Of a stretch of 10,720 bases of DNA, positions 6,118 through 10,720 are shown piece after piece. Position 1 is the first letter of the stretch, and each line of letters opens with the position of its first letter. A program made the translations under genes and the position numbers. Where the stretch lies: the NCBI GenBank assembly GCA_003132865.1, contig PKYZ01000179.1, positions 1-10,720 on the forward strand, read 5' to 3'. Origin of the DNA: Bryobacterales bacterium (GTDB lineage Bacteria; Acidobacteriota; Terriglobia; Bryobacterales; Bryobacteraceae). The notes under the pieces were generated by a model. It worked only from the letters and a program-made list of their open reading frames with translations, was not told the DNA's origin and did not search any database.

Positions 6118-6354
6118 CTACAAGTGGGTGGCGCCGTACCTTTCACGCTCAGATCCCTTCTGCGCGAGCGACCATTCGTCGGCCTGCTTTTCGGCCTCCG
6201 CTCTGGCCACTCCATACCGCTTCTGAATTCGCCCGACCAACTGATCCTTCTTGCCGGCGATAGTTTCCCAGTCATCGTCGGTGAGTTTTCCCCAGCGCTC
6301 GCGGGCAGAGCCGGTGAACCGCTTCCACTTGCCTTCGATTTGGTCCCAATTCAT
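6118..6354 (-). CDS. csbD: CsbD family stress-response protein
   Basis: A 78-aa hydrophilic, highly charged protein beginning MNWDQIEGKWKRFTGSARER and continuing WGKLTDDDWETIAGKKDQLVG with RIQKRYGVARAEAEKQADEW. This matches the CsbD family throughout: N-W-D-x-I-E-G-x-W, the W-G-K-L-T-D-D-D segment and the G-R-x-Q-x-R-Y-G core. CsbD proteins are small and induced by general stress (sigma-B controlled in Bacillus); their molecular function is not known. The start is ATG 6352-6354, with AAGGAGAG just upstream; a longer frame to 6462 lacks family similarity in its first 36 residues. The gene diverges from the YflT-like gene across 266 bp and is first of the minus-strand cluster. Confidence 0.93.
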   Translation of the reverse strand: MNWDQIEGKWKRFTGSARERWGKLTDDDWETIAGKKDQLVGRIQKRYGVARAEAEKQADEWSLAQKGSERERYGATHL

Positions 6355-6620
6355 GTTCTCTCCTTCACCTCCCGGTTTCCCGGCGTAACTCAGACTGGGG
6401 CAGGTTTGCCGCCATATGAATTCGAGAAGTTTATGCGGCGAAGGTGGCGTGAGCCGGCCCATCCGGTCTCTTTGCGCGGCGAAATGTGCATTCTAGAAGG
6501 CAGATTCTGCACCTACGGGCGCTATCGTGCGGTTTATCTCCGCGTCGCGGCGGTCTGCGAGGCTTGGCCCGACTCGTGCACAGACACAAACCACGACACT
6601 TCCATAAGGAGGAACACTAC
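6355..6620. promoter_or_regulatory. Divergent intergenic region between csbD and the YflT-like gene
   Basis: The two divergent stress genes share these 266 bases, so both promoters should lie here. Strong ribosome sites are visible at each end, AAGGAGAG for csbD and TAAGGAGGAA for the plus-strand gene. I could not identify a confident -35/-10 pair or operator. Any shared control is inference from the layout. Confidence 0.45.
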
Positions 6621-7253
6621 GTGGCAAAGAATACATCAGTCATTGGTATCTATGAGGATCGCACAACGGTTTCGGATGTCATCGACGTCCTGCATAAAGC
6701 CGGGTATCGGGCGGCGGACATCTCGGTTCTATCGTCTGAAAACCAAGGCTCAAAGGATTTCGCGCACGAGAAACACACCAAGGCGCCGGCCGGAGCGGGG
6801 ATAGGAGCGGCCGTGGGTGCGGTGGTCGGCGCCGCATTGGCTTGGTTCGTTTCCAATCAAACTGTGACGATTACGGGCTTGGGGCCGCTCGTCGCGGCTG
6901 GACCGTTGCTGGCTGCTTTGGCTGGCGCCGGCGCCGGAGGGGCGCTGGGTTGGATCGTGGGATTGCTGGCGGGCCTGCGTCTGACCGAATACGTCGCCAA
7001 GCGGTACGCGGGCAGAATCAGGCGTGGCGGCATTCTTCTATCCGTTCATTGCGACAGTCCGGAGTGGTGTGACCGGGCGAAGAAAACCCTAAAAGATACT
7101 GGCGCCCGGGATATCTCCTCCGCCTCGGAGGCTGCCGCCGACTACGGGACGACGGATAAGCCGATGGAGAGGCCGCCGGCGGCTGTCACGAATCGTGGCG
7201 AAGCGCCTGCCCAACAACCGACAGAATACGTTGTTCACGAAACCAAGCAATAG
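6621..7253 (+). CDS. YflT-like general stress protein with glycine-zipper membrane segments
   Basis: A 210-aa protein read from a GTG start at 6621-6623. The start is chosen because TAAGGAGGAA ends eight bases before it and the mature sequence VAKNTSVIGIYEDRTTVSDV begins at once. Residues 6-40 form a small alpha/beta unit (VIGIYEDRTTVSDVIDVL, AGYRAADISVLSS) like the heat-induced stress protein YflT / general stress 17M domain. A Gly/Ala-rich hydrophobic centre (about 57-120) holds two glycine-zipper membrane stretches with G-A-G-I-G-A-A-V-G and A-G-A-G-A-G-G-A-L-G. A second beta-alpha unit (about 135-167) has GGILLSVHCDSPEWCDRAKK, with C144 and C150. A polar tail follows. The longer frame to 6486 has no ribosome site. 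The alternative is a DUF3341-like membrane protein, which has a similar layout. Confidence 0.75.
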   Translation: MAKNTSVIGIYEDRTTVSDVIDVLHKAGYRAADISVLSSENQGSKDFAHEKHTKAPAGAGIGAAVGAVVGAALAWFVSNQTVTITGLGPLVAAGPLLAALAGAGAGGALGWIVGLLAGLRLTEYVAKRYAGRIRRGGILLSVHCDSPEWCDRAKKTLKDTGARDISSASEAAADYGTTDKPMERPPAAVTNRGEAPAQQPTEYVVHETKQ

Positions 7254-7267
7254 GAGGCCGCGGCCTC
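7254..7267. repeat. 14-bp perfect palindrome abutting a stop codon
   Basis: GAGGCCGCGGCCTC is its own reverse complement and begins at the base after the TAG of the YflT-like gene. No T-tract follows. It may be a stable 3' structure or a binding site; the sequence does not decide. Confidence 0.5.
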
Positions 7268-7449
7268 GATTGAATATGTTGGGCGATTGAGAGAGAGGCT
7301 CGGGTCGAAGGCGTCCGCCCAAGCACGCGGATGGAACGGTGCCCAAGACCAGGGCCCGGGCGGAGGCGGCAAAGGCGGTGGCACATAGTTAAGGCGGACT
7401 GGTCGTCTGCGTGCACACCCTATAGCGACCTTAGTGGAGATAATTTACT

Positions 7450-8421
7450 ATGCAATTCCTTCGAGCTATCAGTACCGCTGCCCTGTTTGTGCTTTTCGGG
7501 ACGATTGTCCCTGCGTACGCGCAGCACGAGCAGGAAAAACAGGCCCAGCCTGAAAAGCAGCAGAGCAAGCCACAGCAAGGTGCGCGGCCATCCGCACAAC
7601 AGCAGCGCCCTCAGGCACAGCCGCAGCGGCCGCAGGCACAACACGCACAGCAACAGCAGAAGCAACCCGCTCAACAGCCGAAGCAGGAGCGGGCCCAGCA
7701 GACCAAACCACAACAACCGAAGCAGCAGCAGGCCCAACAGACTAAGCCACAACAACCGAAGCAGCAGCGGGCCCAACAGACCAAGCCACAACAACCGAAG
7801 CAACAGCGGGCCCAACAGACCAAGCCGCAACAACCGAAGCAACAGCGGGCCCAACAGACTAAGCCACAGCAACCGAAGCAGCAGCGGGCCCAACAGGCTA
7901 AGCCACAGCAACCGAAGCAGCAGCAGGCCCAACAGACTAAGCAACCACAGCAAGGGCACCCCACGCAGCAGCAGGCCCGACAGACCGAGCAACCACAGCA
8001 AGGGCACCCCACGCGGCCGCAGGCAGTCGCGTGGCAACAGCAGAAGGGATGGCTAAAACAGGGCGGCGGCTGGCAGGGGCACAGTACATGGCAGCAGAGT
8101 GGCGATCGCAATTGGGACAGCGATCATCGCTCCTGGGCGCAGCGCGGAGGCTATGGCGGTTACTACATTCCTCAGAACACCTACAATCTCAGTTTCGGGA
8201 GTCAACACTGGTTCCGGATGCACGGCCAGCCCACGATCTACTTGGGGTATCCGCGCTTCTCGTACGGCGGCTTTTGGTTCCTGCTCGTGGATCCCTGGCC
8301 GGGGTCCTGGGCAGAAAACTGGTACGCTAACGATGACGTTTACATCGATTATGACGACGGGTACTACCTTTGCAACCGCACGTATCCGGGCGTCAGACTT
8401 GCGATCACTGTCTCGCTGTAG
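7450..8421 (+). CDS. Secreted Gln/Pro/Lys-rich repeat protein with aromatic C-terminal module
   Basis: A 323-aa protein without a named family known to me. It has a signal peptide (1-24, ending AYA before QHE) and a long Gln-rich, basic, probably disordered region (25-200). Inside this lie seven 13-residue repeats of the form PKQQRAQQTKPQQ (about 77-168) and two 16-residue repeats with QPQQGHPT (162-193). A Trp/Gly-rich stretch with SGDRNWDSDHRSW (217-229) leads into an aromatic module (about 232-323) with GGYYIPQNTYNLSFGSQHWF, YLGYPRFSYGGFWF, DDVYIDYDDGYYL and YPGVRLAITV. The C-terminus reads like a conserved beta-rich domain seen in acidobacterial and proteobacterial secreted proteins, from memory. 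The ATG at 7450 has GTGGAGAT about ten bases upstream. Binding of polymer or cell wall by the basic region is only a guess. Confidence 0.85.
   Translation: MQFLRAISTAALFVLFGTIVPAYAQHEQEKQAQPEKQQSKPQQGARPSAQQQRPQAQPQRPQAQHAQQQQKQPAQQPKQERAQQTKPQQPKQQQAQQTKPQQPKQQRAQQTKPQQPKQQRAQQTKPQQPKQQRAQQTKPQQPKQQRAQQAKPQQPKQQQAQQTKQPQQGHPTQQQARQTEQPQQGHPTRPQAVAWQQQKGWLKQGGGWQGHSTWQQSGDRNWDSDHRSWAQRGGYGGYYIPQNTYNLSFGSQHWFRMHGQPTIYLGYPRFSYGGFWFLLVDPWPGSWAENWYANDDVYIDYDDGYYLCNRTYPGVRLAITVSL
7678..7953 (+). repeat. Seven tandem 39-bp repeats inside the 7450 gene
   Basis: Units start with CCGAAGCAGCAGCGGGCCCA and recur every 39 bp: 7678, 7717, 7756, 7795, 7834, 7873 and 7912, the last unit carrying an extra codon. 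Units differ mostly at single bases (CAG/CAA, AGG or CGG, ACT/ACC). The repeats keep frame and encode a 13-residue unit. Such near-identical units are prone to copy-number change by slippage or recombination. Confidence 0.92.
7933..8028 (+). repeat. Two tandem 48-bp repeats inside the 7450 gene
   Basis: Two 48-bp units (7933-7980 and 7981-8028) begin CAGACTAAGCAACCACAGCA and CAGACCGAGCAACCACAGCA. They share CAAGGGCACCCCACG and encode QTKQPQQGHPT and QTEQPQQGHPT. The first overlaps the end of the last 39-bp unit, so one repeat type appears to have grown out of the other. Confidence 0.85.
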
Positions 8422-8463
8422 CTGATGAACGGTGGTCACAAAGCCTGGTTGATTCACGTCCCT

Positions 8464-8486
8464 GGCAGGCTGAATGCCTGCCCCAC
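8464..8486. repeat. Single hairpin with CCCCAC border downstream of the repeat-protein gene
   Basis: GGCAGGC (8464-8470) pairs with GCCTGCC (8476-8482) across TGAAT, followed by CCAC so that the right side reads TGCCCCAC. This has the same construction as hairpin 4 of the 2315-2402 repeat (GCAGCCT-gaa-AGGCTGC then CCCAC), with the stem sequence changed on both sides. It lies 43 bp after the 8421 stop codon. A longer open frame for the next gene starts in its loop and is not used. Confidence 0.7.
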
Positions 8487-8548
8487 CAACGCCGGAAGGA
8501 GTCGGTGTCCGGCCATTTCAAGGATCAAGGAAGCCAAGGGCGCCAAGA

Positions 8549-9253
8549 ATGCCTGTACGTCAGAGCGAACGACATCGCACCGGACGCGTTGGCTGGCTAC
8601 GCGCGGCGGTATTGGGCGCGAACGACGGGATCCTTTCGACGGCGAGTCTGGTGCTCGGTGTGGCAGCGGCGCATGCGACTCACGGCAACGTAATGGTCGC
8701 GGGGGTCGCTGGCCTGGTCGCCGGGGCGATGTCGATGGCCGCAGGTGAATACGTGTCCGTGCACTCACAGGCAGACACCGAACAGGCCGACCTCAAGCTG
8801 GAACGCAAGGAACTGAAGACAGACAACGAGGGCGAGCACAAGGAACTGATGGCGATCTACGTCGCTCGCGGTCTCGATCCCACGCTCGCCAAGAAGGTTG
8901 CCGCGCAACTGATGGCCCATGACGCTTTAGGCGCGCATGCCCGCGACGAACTGGGCATCTCCACGGCCCTCAAGGCACGTCCGATTCAGGCCGCGTTGGC
9001 GTCGGCCGCCAGCTTCGTCGCCGGAGCGGCACTGCCTCTGGTGGTCACAGCCATAGCCCCGGTGGCGATTGTGATCCCCATTGTCTCCGGAAGTTCACTG
9101 TTGTTCCTGGCGCTTCTGGGAGGGTTGGCTGCGCGCGCTGGGGGCGCAGGCGTGTTGGTAGGCGCAATGCGCGTCACGTTTTGGGGCGCTCTAGCTATGG
9201 CGCTGACGGCAGGCGTCGGGGCATTGTTCGGAACCGCCACATCCGGGACTTGA
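8549..9253 (+). CDS. VIT1/CCC1 family (DUF125) metal-ion transporter
   Basis: A 234-aa inner-membrane protein of the vacuolar iron transporter family, which moves Fe2+ or Mn2+ out of the cytosol. Membrane segments are about 20-43, 47-70, 150-172, 172-193 and 205-229. The family start RVGWLRAAVLGANDGILSTA is present, with D25 in the position of the conserved membrane Asp. MSMAAGEYVSVHSQ (61-74) carries Met and E67 as in metal-conducting TM2. A charged cytosolic part follows (about 75-145) with many Glu (E78, E85, E88, E94, E96, E99), matching the metal-binding domain between TM2 and TM3. The start MPVRQSERHR is chosen because relatives begin just ahead of the RVGWLRAA motif; the frame to 8474 begins in a repeat hairpin. 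The ribosome site is weak. It runs convergent to the phosphatase gene, 15 bp apart. Confidence 0.9.
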   Translation: MPVRQSERHRTGRVGWLRAAVLGANDGILSTASLVLGVAAAHATHGNVMVAGVAGLVAGAMSMAAGEYVSVHSQADTEQADLKLERKELKTDNEGEHKELMAIYVARGLDPTLAKKVAAQLMAHDALGAHARDELGISTALKARPIQAALASAASFVAGAALPLVVTAIAPVAIVIPIVSGSSLLFLALLGGLAARAGGAGVLVGAMRVTFWGALAMALTAGVGALFGTATSGT

Positions 9254-9268
9254 GGATCGCGAAGAGTG

Positions 9269-10501
9269 TCACTGACATTTTTCAACCACCACGAAGGTGA
9301 TGTCGTCAGTTTGCGGCATGCCCTGAGTGAATTCCTCAATGGCTTCCAAGAACTTCTGCTCGAGCGCGTGACTTCCCGAGGGAGCCTCTTGCCGAATGAT
9401 TTTTAGGAGTCTTTCCTTTCCGAACATTTCTTCCTGCTGGTTTTGCGCGTCGGTAAGGCCGTCGGAATATACCACCAGAATGTCTCCTTTGTCGAGACGG
9501 AAGGTGCGGGATTGATAAGAGGCGAAATCGAACATCCCCAGGAAATGATGCTCCGAAAAAAGCATTTCGATCCGTCCCGTGGCTGAACGGAACAAGTAGG
9601 CTGGAGTATGTCCCGCACTGATGAATTGCCCAGTGCCATCCGGGCTCAGGAGAAAGAGGAAAAGCGTAACGAACTGGTAGGGGAGGGACCTTTCGCAAAG
9701 GAGCTGGTTAACCCGGTTCAAGACCTCCTGCGGTTGGGTCCCGGAGTGAAATTCCATACTGAGGGCGCCCAGCACCATCGAACTTAACAGGGCTGCGGAT
9801 ATCCCCTTGCCGGAGACATCCGCCAGAACCCCCACCCATTCCCCGGAACTCAGTTGTTGGAAATCGTAGAAATCCCCTCCCACATAGCGTGTGGGACTGT
9901 TAAACGCATGGATGCAATAATTCTCAAACTGGGGCAGGAAACGGGGCAGTAGGCTTGCCTGAGTTTCCTGCGCCAAGGCTAATTCCCGCTCGATCTTCTC
10001 TCGCTCCTCCAGGTTCTTAAGACGAATCACCTCGCGGCTTGCCTCGAGTTCCCGGACCGTCTCCTCCAGCACTTTGCTGTAGTTCTTCGCTTCCAGGTGC
10101 AACAGGCGCACTTCCAAAATGTTGTGGACGCGCGCGCGAAGCTCGGCCAGATCGAACGGTTTGCCGACGAAATCCTTAGCGCCGGCTTCGAGAGCGCGCA
10201 GCTTGTGATCCGGCTGCGCGGTGATCACGAGGACCGGAAGATAGCCGTCCTCCTCGATTTCCTTCAGGCCTTCCATCACCTGGAATCCGTCCATGCCGGG
10301 CATTTGGAGATCGAGCAGGATCAGGGCGTAGCGGCGCTTGCGGTGAAGCTCGCAGACCTGGGTCGGATCGGTCGTAGACTCGATGGAAGTATAGCCGGCG
10401 ATGCGCAGCATGCCCTCAAGCAGACGGACATTGGCTTCCCGATCGTCAACGACCAGGATTCTGGCGTTCAGAATGTCGGCTGGGCTGACCATCGCCTTCA
10501 T
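9269..10501 (-). CDS. REC-SpoIIE response regulator phosphatase (RsbU-type)
   Basis: A 410-aa two-part signalling protein. The receiver domain (about 13-130) has D19-D20 in LVVDD, phospho-acceptor D64 in ILLDLQMPGMDG, T94 in VITAQ and K114 in VGKPFD. A charged coiled coil follows (about 131-185). The PPM-type phosphatase domain (about 190-408) shows metal-binding residues: GGDFYD (D210), LADVSGKG (D228), YSDGLTD (D347) and TDDITFVV (D399). SpoIIE/RsbU phosphatases dephosphorylate anti-sigma-factor antagonists in partner-switching cascades, so phosphorylation of the receiver would set output. No sigma factor, anti-sigma or STAS partner is in this window. The ATG at 10499-10501 is six bases past the upstream stop codon and has no strong ribosome site, so translation is probably coupled. 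A second ATG three codons in is possible. Confidence 0.93.
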   Translation of the reverse strand: MKAMVSPADILNARILVVDDREANVRLLEGMLRIAGYTSIESTTDPTQVCELHRKRRYALILLDLQMPGMDGFQVMEGLKEIEEDGYLPVLVITAQPDHKLRALEAGAKDFVGKPFDLAELRARVHNILEVRLLHLEAKNYSKVLEETVRELEASREVIRLKNLEEREKIERELALAQETQASLLPRFLPQFENYCIHAFNSPTRYVGGDFYDFQQLSSGEWVGVLADVSGKGISAALLSSMVLGALSMEFHSGTQPQEVLNRVNQLLCERSLPYQFVTLFLFLLSPDGTGQFISAGHTPAYLFRSATGRIEMLFSEHHFLGMFDFASYQSRTFRLDKGDILVVYSDGLTDAQNQQEEMFGKERLLKIIRQEAPSGSHALEQKFLEAIEEFTQGMPQTDDITFVVVEKCQ

Positions 10502-10507
10502 CCCGAT

Positions 10508-10720
10508 TCATTTGGCGTGACCGGCCTCTTGCCGCGCGAATTCCAGTGCTACGTCCAACGTGTGCATGAACTCATTGACCTTGATTGGTTTGGTGAGATA
10601 CCGGAAGAATCCCGCCTGCAGGCCCTTCTCGATGTCGCGTGGCATTGCATTTGCACTGAGGGCAACGATGGGAATGTGTGCCGTTGCCGGGTCTTCGCGA
10701 AGGATTCTCAGGGCTTCGAT
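10508..10720 (-). CDS. C-terminal receiver domain of a truncated sensor or response regulator (partial)
   Basis: The window end cuts this gene; 70 C-terminal residues and the TGA at 10508-10510 remain. The piece begins IEALRILREDPATAHIPIVA and continues LSANAMPRDIEKGLQAGFF with RYLTKPIKVNEFMHTLDVAL. The alpha3-beta4 region with the switch Ser in ALSANA (S22) and the conserved Lys in YLTKPI (K44) are intact; the phospho-Asp lies outside the window. The ALSANAMPRDI..GL.AGF..YLTKPI form is typical of receivers at the end of hybrid histidine kinases, though a stand-alone regulator is possible. It ends six bases before the phosphatase gene, so the two are probably cotranscribed. Confidence 0.88.
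   Translation of the reverse strand: MEALRILREDPATAHIPIVALSANAMPRDIEKGLQAGFFRYLTKPIKVNEFMHTLDVALEFARQEAGHAK

Noticed and set aside
6040..6804. 254-aa plus-strand open frame
   Set aside because: It runs antisense to csbD and then out of frame into the YflT-like gene; no motif supports it.
7287..7388. 33-aa Gly-rich plus-strand frame ending GGGGKGGGT
   Set aside because: It only has a TTG start without a ribosome site; it could be a remnant, but the evidence is too thin.
7678..7953. CRISPR array
   Set aside because: The units are contiguous without spacers and encode a repeating peptide in the frame of a secreted protein.
7420..8037. 205-aa Leu-rich antisense open frame
   Set aside because: It is the reverse translation of the Gln-repeat region; its repeats mirror the 39-bp units and it lacks a plausible start context.
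8474..8548. N-terminal extension of the VIT1-family protein
   Set aside because: It begins in the loop of a repeat hairpin and lacks family similarity; relatives begin near MPVRQSERHR.
9267..9277. TGTCACTGACA followed by TTTTT as a terminator between convergent genes
   Set aside because: The arms are five bases with a one-base centre, which cannot fold as a terminator hairpin; it may be chance.

Overview
The window looks like chromosomal DNA of an Acidobacteriota bacterium, probably near Solibacter/Bryobacter. The clues are a signal-anchored VWA protein of the acidobacterial VWFA-related type, a class D sortase in a Gram-negative-type context, several small secreted proteins of acidobacterial style, and GC-rich intergenic hairpin repeats bordered by GTGGGG/CCCCAC. 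No rRNA, tRNA, CRISPR array, insertion sequence or phage gene is visible. The placement is made from memory of these families, not from a database search.

Left part (1-3163, all minus strand): a secreted protein with a sortase-type C-terminal tail (2420-3163), a VWA-domain protein (1207-2196), a class D sortase (539-1210, overlapping the VWA gene by ATGA) and a single-domain response regulator (61-522). These read in one direction and look like a cell-surface module of substrate, VWA partner, transpeptidase and receiver. A four-hairpin repeat (2315-2402) separates the substrate gene from the VWA-sortase-regulator operon.

Middle (3164-4199): about 1 kb without a convincing gene. It holds two directly oriented copies of a 101-107 bp MITE-like inverted repeat (3485-3590 and 3761-3861).

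Stress-gene region (4200-7253): on the minus strand lie csbD (6118-6354), a secreted-protein pseudogene broken by several frameshifts (5435-6031), a 50-aa Lmo0937-type membrane protein (5270-5422), a 56-aa YtxH-like protein (5030-5200) and a secreted His/aromatic-rich protein (4200-4781). A YflT-like general stress protein (6621-7253) diverges from csbD. The two smallest genes were found by direct translation.

Right part (7254-10720): a secreted Gln/Pro/Lys-rich repeat protein (7450-8421) whose C-terminal module resembles that of the 4200-4781 protein, a VIT1/CCC1-family transporter (8549-9253), and convergent to it a REC-SpoIIE (RsbU-type) phosphatase (9269-10501) preceded by the C-terminal receiver of a truncated sensor protein (10508-10720). 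The mix of CsbD, YflT, YtxH and Lmo0937 proteins with an RsbU-type phosphatase suggests an envelope or general stress island. That functional link is inference. The most unusual material is the repeat DNA, the sortase/LAPTAS-tail pairing and the multiply frameshifted pseudogene.
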